A program made the position numbers and the translations under genes. Under the pieces are notes generated by a model, which saw nothing but the letters and a program-made list of their open reading frames with translations, had not been told where the DNA came from and did no database searches. Positions 32,910 to 41,260 of a stretch of 64,000 bases of DNA are shown one piece after another. Position 1 is the first letter of the stretch. Each line of letters starts with the position of its first letter. Source of the stretch: Bog-950 sp046329515. Lineage in GTDB: Bacteria; Bacteroidota; Bacteroidia; Chitinophagales; LD1. Location: positions 124,001 to 188,000 of the forward strand of contig JAXLUM010000002.1 in NCBI GenBank assembly GCA_046329515.1, given 5' to 3'.

Positions 32910-34976
32910 CTAATAATTAAGCAACTGCTGCAAAGCCTCAGCAACTTTATCGGCATTGGGCAGCATGGTTTTTTCCAGCATTTCATTTAAGGGTACAGCC
33001 GGTGTGTTTACCGCGCCCACAATTTTTACAGGTGCATCAAGCGATTGAAAACAATTAGCGGCAATTCTACCCGCTACGGCTTCAGCAAAAGAATGGGTTA
33101 TTGTTTCTTCAGTAAGCACCATTACTTTGCCGTGCTTTTCTACCAGTTGGTAAATGGCTTCTTCGTCTAAGGGGTTAAGCGAACGCAAATCGAGCACTTC
33201 AACCTGACCGCTGAATTTTTTAGCTGCGTTAATGGCCCAATGCACGCCCATACCATACGTAACTACGCCAACTGATTCGCCATTGTCTATTGCTTCAGCA
33301 GAGGCTTCAAGTGCCACACGTGCCTTACCTAGTGGCGCTAAGTAGTGTTCGTCAGGCTCAACGCACTTGGCCAGTTCAGTGCCTTTAACTTTGCTCCAAT
33401 AAAGGCCCTTATGCTCAAAAATTACAACAGGGTTAGGGTCGTAATAGGCGGCCTTCATTAAGCCTTTCATATCAGCTGCGTTAGAAGGGTAGGCAATTTT
33501 TACGCCTTTTATCTGCAATACAAAGCTTTCTACACTACTGCTGTGGTAAGGGCCACCGCTGCCATATGCGCCAATGGGTATGCGTATAACAGCGCTTACA
33601 GGCCATTTGCCATTGCTTAAATAGCACGACCTTGAAACTTCAGTAAACAACTGGTTAACGCCGGGGAATATGTAATCAGCAAATTGAATTTCAACTATAG
33701 GCTTGCAGCCGGTTGCACTCATGCCCACGGTTGAGCCAACAATGTACGCCTCCTGTATAGGTGTATTAAACACGCGCTTATCGCCATACTTTTTTGCCAG
33801 CAGGGCTGCTTCGCGGAAAACACCACCCAGCTCACCGCCAACATCCTGCCCGTATAAAAGGCTTTCAGGATGTTTGCGCATAATTTCATCTACCGCATGC
33901 AGGGCGGCATCCACCATTACCACTGTTTCACCATTGGCAGGTGTGCGCTCGCCTTTTTCTTCATTAAAAATGGTTGGGGCAAAAATATGCGTGGTTAAAT
34001 CTTCGGCGGTTGGGTTTGGTTCGTTTACTGCACGTTCAAAATCGCTTTCTACTAATTGTTTTGCTTCCTGTTCAATGCTGCTTAACTCTTCAGCATGACT
34101 TATTTTTTCGTACAGCAGGAATTTTTTGAAGCGGTTAAAGGGGTCGCGCAGGTTGTCGCTTTCAAGGTTATCCTTTGGGCGGTACCATTCCTTGCGCACA
34201 CCGCTGGTGTGGTGGTTAAGCAAAGGCACTTTCGCATGTACCAAATATGGGCCGCGGTGCGTTCGCACATAGTTAACCACGCGGCTAAGGGTTTCGTAAC
34301 ACTCTACGAAATCAGTGCCGTCAATACTTTCTACTTTAAGTCCGTTAAAGCCTTTTGCAAAATCAGGTGCATCCTGCGCACGTATTTCAGAAGAATGGGC
34401 CGAGATGTCCCACTCATTATCCTGCACTAAAAAAATGATTGGATACTTATGCAGCACTGCCATTTGCAGGGCTTCGCTTACTTCCCCCTCGGTAACTGAG
34501 CCATCGCCCAGTGAACAGAGTACCAATGGCTCCTCTCCTCTTTTATACTCTGCCAGTTTAAAACGCTCGCGGTATTGAATACCCTGCGCAGCGCCCGTAG
34601 CCGGTATAGCCTGCATACCGGTGGCTGATGACTGGTGCGGTATTTTAGGTAAATCGGGACGGTTAGAAGAAGGATGCGAATAGTAAGTGCGGCCACCTGA
34701 AAAATAATCAGTGCGTTTGGCCAGCAGTTGCAGCATTAGGGTAAAGGGGTCGAAACCCATACCCAAAAGCATACTATCATCGCGGTAATACGGAAAGGCA
34801 AAATCCTGCGGCTTTAAATGAAAGGCCGTTGCCAGTTGAATGGCCTCGTGCCCGCGAGAGGTAGCGTGCACATATTTTGAGCAAATGTCCTTACGTTCCT
34901 CATATAGCTCACCCATGGCTTTGGCCGTGCACATTAAGCGGTATGCCTTTAGTAAGGTTTCTTTGGAGGGTTTCAC
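32910..34976 (-). CDS. 2-oxo acid dehydrogenase E1, alpha-beta fusion
   Basis: Thiamine-diphosphate-dependent E1 of a branched-chain (2-oxoisovalerate) dehydrogenase-type complex, with alpha (about 1-340) and beta (about 350-688) parts in one polypeptide. The TPP motif runs from GDGSVTEGE (157-165) to Asn187 in QDNEWDIS. The beta part has the LYGQDVGGELGGVF opening, EIQFADYIFPG, and GVVTYGMGVHWA. Fusion is common in this phylum. The start is a GTG directly before KPSKETL; no in-frame ATG lies nearby. E2 and E3 are not in the window. Pyruvate as substrate is less likely but not excluded. Confidence 0.88.
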   Translation of the reverse strand: MKPSKETLLKAYRLMCTAKAMGELYEERKDICSKYVHATSRGHEAIQLATAFHLKPQDFAFPYYRDDSMLLGMGFDPFTLMLQLLAKRTDYFSGGRTYYSHPSSNRPDLPKIPHQSSATGMQAIPATGAAQGIQYRERFKLAEYKRGEEPLVLCSLGDGSVTEGEVSEALQMAVLHKYPIIFLVQDNEWDISAHSSEIRAQDAPDFAKGFNGLKVESIDGTDFVECYETLSRVVNYVRTHRGPYLVHAKVPLLNHHTSGVRKEWYRPKDNLESDNLRDPFNRFKKFLLYEKISHAEELSSIEQEAKQLVESDFERAVNEPNPTAEDLTTHIFAPTIFNEEKGERTPANGETVVMVDAALHAVDEIMRKHPESLLYGQDVGGELGGVFREAALLAKKYGDKRVFNTPIQEAYIVGSTVGMSATGCKPIVEIQFADYIFPGVNQLFTEVSRSCYLSNGKWPVSAVIRIPIGAYGSGGPYHSSSVESFVLQIKGVKIAYPSNAADMKGLMKAAYYDPNPVVIFEHKGLYWSKVKGTELAKCVEPDEHYLAPLGKARVALEASAEAIDNGESVGVVTYGMGVHWAINAAKKFSGQVEVLDLRSLNPLDEEAIYQLVEKHGKVMVLTEETITHSFAEAVAGRIAANCFQSLDAPVKIVGAVNTPAVPLNEMLEKTMLPNADKVAEALQQLLNY

Positions 34977-35039
34977 CGTAGGGACAAATAAATTACTTAA
35001 TACCGAAAAGAAAAAGAAAAAGAGGGTTAAGAGCGGCCT

Positions 35040-36455
35040 TTATCGGGCTATTATGACCGCCTTTGTATAGAAGTTATGGGAGTCATTGAAGCGCAAAAAG
35101 TAGGTGCCCGGAACTAAATCTTCAATATTAAGCCTGGTTTCAGAGTCTCCCTTTCTTTTTGCCACCGCATCCCCATATAAATTCATAAGGCTTATATCAA
35201 AACCCACAGCGCCTTTAACAGAAAGAAATTCTGAAGCCGGCATAGGGTAGATGGCAATATCATCAAAGCTGTTCTTTTCAATAGCTGACACTACCTCATT
35301 ATCCTGAAATACCGTGCCATGCACTATACCGTTATGAACGTAGCCTAACTGTTCTACTTCATGCCAGCCTGATTCGAAGCCTTCTGCATAGTAATACGTT
35401 AAGCCCAGATGTTCAGTGTAAACCTTTCTATCGGGTGAGGAATTATTGAATTGCACAAATGTATCGCCCGGAAGGCAGTATAATGAGCTATTCGTTTTTT
35501 GATACTGCCCCAAATCGGTTTTTGTAACATCAGTTACGCGATAGTTAGTTGTAGCAGCCAGATATGAAAACAGACCATAAGGCCAACCAAAATTTGTAAT
35601 GAAGTTAACAGGCGTGGGGGTGTAAGGAATTGCACTAACAATATCACCTGAATTGGGCATTACCGTAAAAGGCTCATTGTATGTAGTTTGAGTGTAATAA
35701 TCAAAAACAGAATTAGTGTAATGCTCGTTGCGCTGTAAAACGAGCGATTCATAAACAGTGGAATCGGCAAAAACGGTTTTAGATGTAATAATCCTTTTGC
35801 GGTATTCAATTGTGTTATGCGTTGTTGTAGATGGGGCTTCTTCGTAACTAAAATCACTAGCCTTATACATAAACACATCTGTAACCTCAAAATCCAGCAT
35901 CTCCAATGTGTTGGGTATACATTCTCCATGGCAAACACTATCACGAACGCCAATAACACTTACCTGCCTGTTATATTTTATAGGAAAGCTGATAAGGCCG
36001 TAAAGCTTACTCAGTAAGATACTATCACCATTTGATAAGCTAATTGTCATTACAGAATCAGGTTGAGAAAAAATAAGTGTTGCATTTATTGCGCTTACCT
36101 GGGCAGTGATATTTTGAGCTGTATCGTATAACCATGTTATGCCAATAGGTGTGGATGGCACCAAGCAAATCGGTGTTTTTTCTGTAATAGTAAAAGTGTT
36201 GCCGTGGGTATAGATTTCTGTACCAATAAAGCAAGGCAAAAACTGGCTGTAATAATTTGCCGCGCTATCATAGCCTACTATCCTGTTTAAATGCAAAACT
36301 GAGTCGCCGTACCATGCATCGGGTTGTGCATTAATTACCTGTTGAATTGTATCGCCGTTTATGCGAAAAAGGTAATCTATACCTTTATGCAAGGGTTGCC
36401 AAGTTTGGGCTGTTGCCAAACATGGAATGAAAAGAAATAAAAGCAGGCGTTTCAT
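35040..36455 (-). CDS. secreted protein with T9SS sorting domain
   Basis: 471 aa with a short signal peptide (MKRLLLFLFIPCLATAQ), a long beta-rich body rich in Tyr, Asn, Ser and Thr that I do not recognise, and a C-terminal type A sorting domain (IAIYPMPASEFLSV, VPGTYFLRF, TKAVIIAR). It is therefore predicted T9SS cargo of unknown function. It stands alone, on the same strand as the E1 gene but separated from it by 63 bases. Confidence 0.8.
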   Translation of the reverse strand: MKRLLLFLFIPCLATAQTWQPLHKGIDYLFRINGDTIQQVINAQPDAWYGDSVLHLNRIVGYDSAANYYSQFLPCFIGTEIYTHGNTFTITEKTPICLVPSTPIGITWLYDTAQNITAQVSAINATLIFSQPDSVMTISLSNGDSILLSKLYGLISFPIKYNRQVSVIGVRDSVCHGECIPNTLEMLDFEVTDVFMYKASDFSYEEAPSTTTHNTIEYRKRIITSKTVFADSTVYESLVLQRNEHYTNSVFDYYTQTTYNEPFTVMPNSGDIVSAIPYTPTPVNFITNFGWPYGLFSYLAATTNYRVTDVTKTDLGQYQKTNSSLYCLPGDTFVQFNNSSPDRKVYTEHLGLTYYYAEGFESGWHEVEQLGYVHNGIVHGTVFQDNEVVSAIEKNSFDDIAIYPMPASEFLSVKGAVGFDISLMNLYGDAVAKRKGDSETRLNIEDLVPGTYFLRFNDSHNFYTKAVIIAR

Positions 36456-36482
36456 AGTGTTCAGCAGAAAGATAATGAAAAC

Positions 36483-36770
36483 TTACCTTTTACGACTACT
36501 TGACCTTACGTAGAAATCGTTAGGCTTGTTGGCCAGCCATTTTACAAAGGTTTGTATATCCTCGTTCTGCAGCAGCTTTTCAATGGTGTTATACTTCAAT
36601 TGTATCTCGCGTTCAGTAAAAAGGCTGTGTATTTTACTATGGCAAATTTGGTGCAGCATTACCGTTTCGCCTTTTGCGCCTCCTTTAAGTTTAGGCACCA
36701 AATGGTGGCGGCTGCATTTACCGGCCAGCGGCCTGCCGCAAAGGGGGCATATGTCAGATTCATTTTGCAA
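36483..36770 (-). CDS. small HNH endonuclease-like protein
   Basis: 95 aa. A treble-clef HNH motif is clear: CPLCGRPL gives the first zinc pair, RHHLVPKLKGG gives the catalytic His pair, and VMLHQICHSKIHSLF carries the distal His residues. The C-terminus is basic (RSSSRKR). No restriction or phage partner is adjacent, so this is probably one of the small chromosomal HNH proteins of unknown target. The nuclease call is by motif; activity is unproven. Confidence 0.85.
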   Translation of the reverse strand: MQNESDICPLCGRPLAGKCSRHHLVPKLKGGAKGETVMLHQICHSKIHSLFTEREIQLKYNTIEKLLQNEDIQTFVKWLANKPNDFYVRSSSRKR

Positions 36771-36856
36771 GCTTTAGCTAACTTAATGTAAAATAATGGC
36801 TACCTGCCTGTAAACATGCACAGTAGTTATATATTAGATACCAAACCCAACCTATT

Positions 36857-37426
36857 ATGGCTAAGAAAAAGAAAGCAGTAAAAGCAAAAAAGAAGGCAGC
36901 CGCCCCTAAAAAGAAAGTGGCAAAAAAAGCAGTAAAAAAAGCGAAGGCCCCGGCTAAAAGTAAAAGCAAGGCAGTAGCTAAAAAAGCCGTTGCCAAAAAA
37001 CGACCTGCTCCTAAAAAGAAAAAGGCCTTTAGTGAATTCCCTTTTGGTAATTTACAAATCACCCGGTTGGTATTGGGCATAGACAAAAATTCGGGTAAAG
37101 GGTACCTTAAGGTAATAGATATGAATCAAAGCACTTTTGTATTTCTTGCTTTTGATTCGGCCAATGATCTAATACTGCGAATGGACGCGAAGCAAAACCT
37201 AAAGGCGGTAACTTCGGTTTCATTAAAAACACCTCCTCCCGTTAAGGCATCCAGCATTACAGCGTTAGCCAGCACATTGGTTACAGAAGACGGACATATA
37301 AAAGGTAACTTAACCGACAACACAAGTTTCAATGAAAGCCTACAAGGAATTGTGAGTATTACCGGGAAGGATAATACTGTTGCCATTGGTTTAGTGCATC
37401 AGGATGATGATAAGGACAATGATTAA
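36857..37426 (+). CDS. lysine-tailed protein, paralogue 1
   Basis: 189 aa. Residues 1-57 are almost only Lys, Ala, Pro and Val (starting MAKKKKAVKAKKKAAAPKK), like a histone H1 tail. Residues 58-189 form a beta-rich domain with LQITRLVLGIDKNSGKGYLKVID near the start and AIGLVHQDDDKDND at the end. No family was recognised. The next gene encodes a relative with the same MAKKKKA opening and a matching VHQDD ending. Likely nucleic-acid or polyanion binding through the tail is inference. It has its own terminator. Confidence 0.75.
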   Translation: MAKKKKAVKAKKKAAAPKKKVAKKAVKKAKAPAKSKSKAVAKKAVAKKRPAPKKKKAFSEFPFGNLQITRLVLGIDKNSGKGYLKVIDMNQSTFVFLAFDSANDLILRMDAKQNLKAVTSVSLKTPPPVKASSITALASTLVTEDGHIKGNLTDNTSFNESLQGIVSITGKDNTVAIGLVHQDDDKDND

Positions 37427-37448
37427 TGAACAACAAACCATTTAATGC

Positions 37449-37475
37449 GGCGCCTGCTCAATGCAGGCGTTTTTG
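37449..37475 (+). terminator. rho-independent terminator
   Basis: CGCCTGC-TCAAT-GCAGGCG is followed by TTTTT, 24 bases after the stop of the first lysine-tailed gene, so the two paralogues are separately transcribed. Confidence 0.85.
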
Positions 37476-37590
37476 TTTACCGTAATTGCTAACAAATCAA
37501 AAAAGGGCATCCCTGAAAACCGTGATTTTGCAAAGGGAATTACATTAATACAAAAAAGCATGTTTGTTTTGAGGCATAAAACCACAAATT

Positions 37591-38154
37591 ATGGCAAAGA
37601 AAAAGAAAGCAGCGAAGAAGAAGACAAACAAGACCGCACCGAAAGGCGTAAAAAAGCGCAGCGCTAAAAAAATTCCATCAAAACATAAGGCGGCTATATC
37701 ACGAACAGCCAATTTTACCGACCGCGTAGTTCCATCAGCCGATTTCGGAAAAATTCGTTTAAACATTGAAGAGAGAAATTCCAAGCTATTGGTTAAAGTA
37801 GTAGACATTACAGATAATGTGGGCTACCCAACGGTGGACTACCTTGAATTTGATGACACAAACAGTGTTCAAATTTATAAAGATGCCCAATCAGGCGAAG
37901 TGGTGGTTACTACGGCAAAAAACCCGACTTATATAACTTCTTACCACAGCTACCTGCTTGCCGACCCGTCCACATTTGTTAGTGAAAACGGTGTAATGAA
38001 AATGGATGCCGTAAACATGGCTAACCCCAATGACCCTGTAGACACATACAATGTACCTGCAGATTTAGTGGTAAGTATAGACTGGGATAAGGATTCAGGA
38101 TGGATAGTTATAGGTATTGTTCACCAGGATGACTTAACGATGTTTATTGTTTAA
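37591..38154 (+). CDS. lysine-tailed protein, paralogue 2
   Basis: 187 aa. A shorter basic tail (residues 1-35, MAKKKKAAKKKTNKTAPKG...) precedes a beta-rich domain. The latter opens FGKIRLNIEERNSKLLVKVVD and ends VIGIVHQDDLTMFIV, parallel to LVHQDD in the neighbouring gene, so the two arose by tandem duplication and have diverged strongly. No family was recognised. Its stop overlaps the convergent EKRYFK gene by four bases. Confidence 0.75.
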   Translation: MAKKKKAAKKKTNKTAPKGVKKRSAKKIPSKHKAAISRTANFTDRVVPSADFGKIRLNIEERNSKLLVKVVDITDNVGYPTVDYLEFDDTNSVQIYKDAQSGEVVVTTAKNPTYITSYHSYLLADPSTFVSENGVMKMDAVNMANPNDPVDTYNVPADLVVSIDWDKDSGWIVIGIVHQDDLTMFIV

Positions 38155-39590
38155 TTACTCCAATCAACGATAAGCTCCTTCATTGCTACCAAATCAGGCG
38201 GGCAATTGGTTTCGGCCAGTTGCCCGTTTGCTTTTACCATTTTACCTGCAGTAAGGTTAGCCTTAAACAGTTTAAGCACTGCCGCTAAAAAATCGTTGCT
38301 CAATTTATTCTCACGCAACCAACGCTCTAAGTTTTTTACCTGGTAATCGGCTACATCAAAATTATCAAGACTGAAATGAGCCATCAGCTCCATAATTTTT
38401 AAATCGCGCAAAATGGTATTCATTGTTTTATCGCGGCCAACTACATCGTACAACTCTGCAATTGATTTCAGCAGCTCAGTATAATTACCCTTGCGAAGAT
38501 GCAACAGGCATATATTAAACCTAAAGTTTACATGGTTTCTGAAAGGTATAAGCGCTTTATACTTTTTTAATCCTGTTTCTATTTCGCGCACCAACGCCAT
38601 TGAATGGTCAGAGCCTGCAACATTTAGGTGATACAATAGGTTATACTGCCACAGCGTCATTAAAATGCGCAGCTGTTCAGCCAGGCTATCGGCTTTAATG
38701 GCCTGTATTTTCTTTAGTACCGGTAAAAACAAATCAAAACGTTCAGCATAGTGCGCACAAGCCAGGTAATTAGATAACAAAGTGCGATAGTGATTGGCAA
38801 CACGCGAAAGCTTTTCAGCTTGCGTAGCAAACAAATCAATTACCTGTTCGTACGATGCTAAGGCACCATTGTAGTTACCGGAGCATTCCTCAACAATAGC
38901 AGTAGATACCGTTAAGCTGAATTTGGAATAAACCGTTAAATCGACACCGCCGGAGTTGAAGGCCTCTAACTGTTGACGAAATTTGGGCAGTTGAGACGAA
39001 AGCTTGCCGGATATATAGAGGTTATAAATAGTGCGGCGCGTGTGGCTTATATTACGTTCAAGTTCAAGCATACGCAATACGCGTTTCTCCTCTTCAAAAT
39101 CGGCATTAGCCTCGTCTACTTCCTTAATAGTTTGTGTAATACGGGTAAGGCGCAGTTTCCAATCAAAAAGAGTTACCAGTGCAGGAAGATTTTCAATAGC
39201 GTAAGCCATTTCAAAAGCCTTTTGTAACAAGCGTGTTGCACTTTCAGTTACTCCTTTATTGAATAAAAATTCAATATCAGCCAGTGCATCGGCCAGTTTG
39301 CCTTCCTCTGTTTTTTCAGAGTGAAAGGAGCGCATGGCGCGTAGAACTGCATCTTCCAGTAATTTCTTTTCTACCGCAAAATTCTTCAACCAGCTTTTAC
39401 CCTTTAACGACGCCTTAAAGGCAGCTTCATCGTAAGGCTGTAGCGCATCCAGTTTTTCATACTCATCAAACAGCCGTTCGTAATTGTTTTTAGTGCCGAT
39501 AACATGCCGCGAAGCAAAAATTTTAAAATATCTCTTCTCGGCGGGGGTGAGAGAATGAATAATACGGAAGAGGTAGTCAGTGGGGGTCAT
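38151..39590 (-). CDS. helical-repeat protein of the EKRYFK family (copy 2)
   Basis: 479 aa, helical and cytosolic. The N-terminus reads LTPAEKRYFKIFAS (EKRYFK at residues 18-23), then NNYERLFDEYEKL, AVLRAMRSFHSEK and LADIEFLFNKG. Each has a counterpart at the same position in the 3517-4995 protein (EKRYFKLWAS, NYLALFDDL, LLRSLRNFHEE, LAEIEVLF). The C-terminal two thirds are degenerate TPR-like helices. The function is unknown in both copies. It stands alone. Confidence 0.8.
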   Translation of the reverse strand: MTPTDYLFRIIHSLTPAEKRYFKIFASRHVIGTKNNYERLFDEYEKLDALQPYDEAAFKASLKGKSWLKNFAVEKKLLEDAVLRAMRSFHSEKTEEGKLADALADIEFLFNKGVTESATRLLQKAFEMAYAIENLPALVTLFDWKLRLTRITQTIKEVDEANADFEEEKRVLRMLELERNISHTRRTIYNLYISGKLSSQLPKFRQQLEAFNSGGVDLTVYSKFSLTVSTAIVEECSGNYNGALASYEQVIDLFATQAEKLSRVANHYRTLLSNYLACAHYAERFDLFLPVLKKIQAIKADSLAEQLRILMTLWQYNLLYHLNVAGSDHSMALVREIETGLKKYKALIPFRNHVNFRFNICLLHLRKGNYTELLKSIAELYDVVGRDKTMNTILRDLKIMELMAHFSLDNFDVADYQVKNLERWLRENKLSNDFLAAVLKLFKANLTAGKMVKANGQLAETNCPPDLVAMKELIVDWSN

Positions 39591-39761
39591 GCTATAAATA
39601 TAACGAAGATTGGAGTTGTCTAAAATATTGATTTTGAATAGATAGCAACAAGAAGAAAAGGCGGCAAGCGCACAACCAAAAACAGTTAACTGTACTTAGC
39701 CAACTGTAAGCCACTAATGGTTTTTAGGGATTCAGACTTTAAATAATGAGCCTTAAAACGC

Positions 39762-39793
39762 TTTGGGGCAGGGCAGGCAGGCCGGTAGGTTTG
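39762..39793 (+). promoter_or_regulatory. strong Bacteroidota promoter for the HTH pair
   Basis: TTTG (39762-39765), a 20-base spacer and TAGGTTTG (39786-39793) match both halves of the sigma-A consensus exactly. The ATG lies 20 bases after the -7 element. Confidence 0.7.
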
Positions 39794-39813
39794 CAGTATA
39801 AAATCTGAAAACA

Positions 39814-40032
39814 ATGACTACCCTAAACAACGAACTAAAACTTAGCAACCGCGAAACCGAGGTGCTTAAACTGGCGGCGGCCGGGCTTACCACTAACCAA
39901 ATTGCCGAGAAGCTTTACCTGAGCCCTAACACCATTGAAAGCCACAGGCGCAGTATGATTAAGAAGGCCGGTGTAAAAAATATGAGCGCCGTAATTTTTT
40001 GTGCAATGAGCGCAGGTATTATTCAACCCTAA
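39814..40032 (+). CDS. stand-alone LuxR-type HTH protein 1
   Basis: 72 aa made up only of a LuxR/GerE helix-turn-helix: LSNRETEVLKLAAAGLTTNQIAEKLYLSPNTIESHRRSMIKKAG... The usual receiver or sensor domain is missing, and the first codons lie right after a strong promoter, so it is not the tail of a broken gene. It should bind DNA constitutively or act by dimerising with other LuxR proteins. The next gene, 12 bases on, encodes a second such protein. Confidence 0.88.
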   Translation: MTTLNNELKLSNRETEVLKLAAAGLTTNQIAEKLYLSPNTIESHRRSMIKKAGVKNMSAVIFCAMSAGIIQP

Positions 40033-40044
40033 ACCCAACATAAA

Positions 40045-40269
40045 ATGAACACCTTTTTAACTACTGAAAAAACCGCCCTTTCGAAAAGAGAGAAGGAAGT
40101 GGTGAACATGCTAAGCCGCGGCTTTAGCACTAAAGAGATAAGCACATTGCTGTTTATCAGTTTTCATACGGTAGATACCCACCGCAAGCATGTGCTTGAA
40201 AAACTTGGCGCTAAAAACATGCCTCATGCGGTAAGGCTTGCCATGCAAAAAGGATTATTAGCCGATTAA
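40045..40269 (+). CDS. stand-alone LuxR-type HTH protein 2
   Basis: 74 aa, also only a LuxR/GerE helix-turn-helix (LSKREKEVVNMLSRGFSTKEISTLLFISFHTVDTHRKHVLEKLG...). It shares the fold but only moderate identity with the preceding gene, 12 bases upstream, so the pair forms an operon of two different effector-less regulators that could form heterodimers. The recognition helix differs (FHTVDTHRKH against PNTIESHRRS), suggesting different DNA targets. Confidence 0.88.
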   Translation: MNTFLTTEKTALSKREKEVVNMLSRGFSTKEISTLLFISFHTVDTHRKHVLEKLGAKNMPHAVRLAMQKGLLAD

Positions 40270-40290
40270 GGAAACAAGAAGTAAGAGAGC

Positions 40291-40896
40291 TTACTTTATT
40301 TCAAAGTCAAACACCTTGTTCTCAAACAGGAAACCTTCAAGCCTATCGCCTATTTTAACGGGGCCTACGCCTGCGGGTGTGCCGGTATAAATTAAATCGC
40401 CCAGTTGCAGTGTAAAAAACTGCGAGGCATAAGCAATTATTTTATCAAAGCTAAACAGCATATCATCGGTTGTGCCGTTTTGCACCTGCTTACCATTAAG
40501 GTTAAGCGAGAACAAAATCGGTTTACCTGTATCAGGCAGCGGAGTAAAGGTTCCTATTGCGGCGGAGTTATCGAAAGCTTTGGCAATTTCCCATGGCAGG
40601 CCCTTTGCTTTTTGCTGGCTTTGTAAATCGCGGGCGGTAAAATCAATACCTACGCTTATTTCGTTGTAGTATTTGTGTGCGAACTTCTCCTCAATGTATT
40701 TGCCCTGCTTGCAGATTTTTAAAACCAGCTCCGCTTCGTAATGTATATCGCTGCTCCACTCGGGGTGGTAAAAGGGCTTGTTCTCTTTTAATAAAGCGGT
40801 TTGGGGTTTAATAAACAGCACCGGCTTATCGGGCACTTCATTCTTTAACTCCTTAGCGTGTTCGGCGTAATTGCGCCCTATGCAGATGATTTTCAT
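40291..40896 (-). CDS. fumarylacetoacetate hydrolase family protein (YcgM-like)
   Basis: 201 aa, the short FAH-fold form. CIGRNYAEHAKEL opens the protein; the metal ligands lie in the HYEAELVLKI strand (E-x-E) and in VGIDFTARDLQ (Asp). The loop FDNSAAIGTF and the final YTGTPAGVGPVKIGD are family hallmarks. Short members are acylpyruvases or oxaloacetate decarboxylases. It is not the long fumarylacetoacetase of tyrosine breakdown, although hppD-hmgA are in the same window. Partial copies of its 5' end occur twice just upstream. Confidence 0.9.
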   Translation of the reverse strand: MKIICIGRNYAEHAKELKNEVPDKPVLFIKPQTALLKENKPFYHPEWSSDIHYEAELVLKICKQGKYIEEKFAHKYYNEISVGIDFTARDLQSQQKAKGLPWEIAKAFDNSAAIGTFTPLPDTGKPILFSLNLNGKQVQNGTTDDMLFSFDKIIAYASQFFTLQLGDLIYTGTPAGVGPVKIGDRLEGFLFENKVFDFEIK

Positions 40897-41260
40897 AACC
40901 CCTCCTAACCTCCCCTAAAGGGGAGGGATCTTTTAGTCATTCAAAAGTAATTTTTCAAATGGATTACCGGCGGAATACAATACAACTAGCACTATTTTTT
41001 TCAGGATAATAAAAGTTTATAACTGCGGCTTATGCATATGATTTTCATAACCCCTGCTGACCGCCCCTGAAAGGCAGGGTTCTTTTAGTCATTCAAAAGT
41101 AATTTTTCAAATGGATTCCCCGGCGGAATACAATACTACCACCACTACTTTTTTCAGGGTAATAAAAGGGCGTAATTGCCGCTTATGCAAATGATTTTCA
41201 TAACCCCTGCTGACCGCCCCTGAATGGCAGGGTTCTTTTAGTCATTCAAAAGTAATTTTT
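40894..41260. repeat. tandem triplication of the lipoprotein/FAH gene junction
   Basis: A unit of 152-153 bases occurs three times. On the minus strand each unit holds the last 60 or so bases of the upstream lipoprotein gene, a 58-base spacer (from AAAATTACTTTTGAATGAC to the FAH ATG), and the first 33 bases of the FAH gene. ATGAAAATCAT recurs with its A at 40896, 41048 and 41201. The two extra copies would encode only MKIICISRSYKLLLS and MKIICISGNYALLLP. Their lipoprotein tails read KKIVLVVLYSAG and KKVVVVVLYSAG against KKVVLVVLHATK in the intact gene. It fills the 363 bases between the two genes. Confidence 0.88.
40899..40926. repeat. three-arm mirror/hairpin GC element A
   Basis: Plus strand CCCCTCC-TAA-CCTCCCC-TAAA-GGGGAGG. 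Arm 2 is the mirror of arm 1, and arm 3 is the reverse complement of arm 2. It ends two bases before the FAH start codon (minus strand), placing GGAGGGG just upstream of the ATG. Related elements lie at 42247 and 42319. Confidence 0.8.

Noticed and set aside
37461..37667. 68-codon plus frame between the lysine-tailed genes
   Set aside because: It begins inside the terminator of the first gene and overlaps the second in another frame.
40291..40896. Fumarylacetoacetase completing the hppD-hmgA pathway
   Set aside because: At 201 aa it is the short YcgM-like form without the N-terminal domain of true fumarylacetoacetase, and it is 28 kb away.
40894..41260. CRISPR array
   Set aside because: The units are 152-153 bases, directly adjacent, without spacers, and consist of gene ends.
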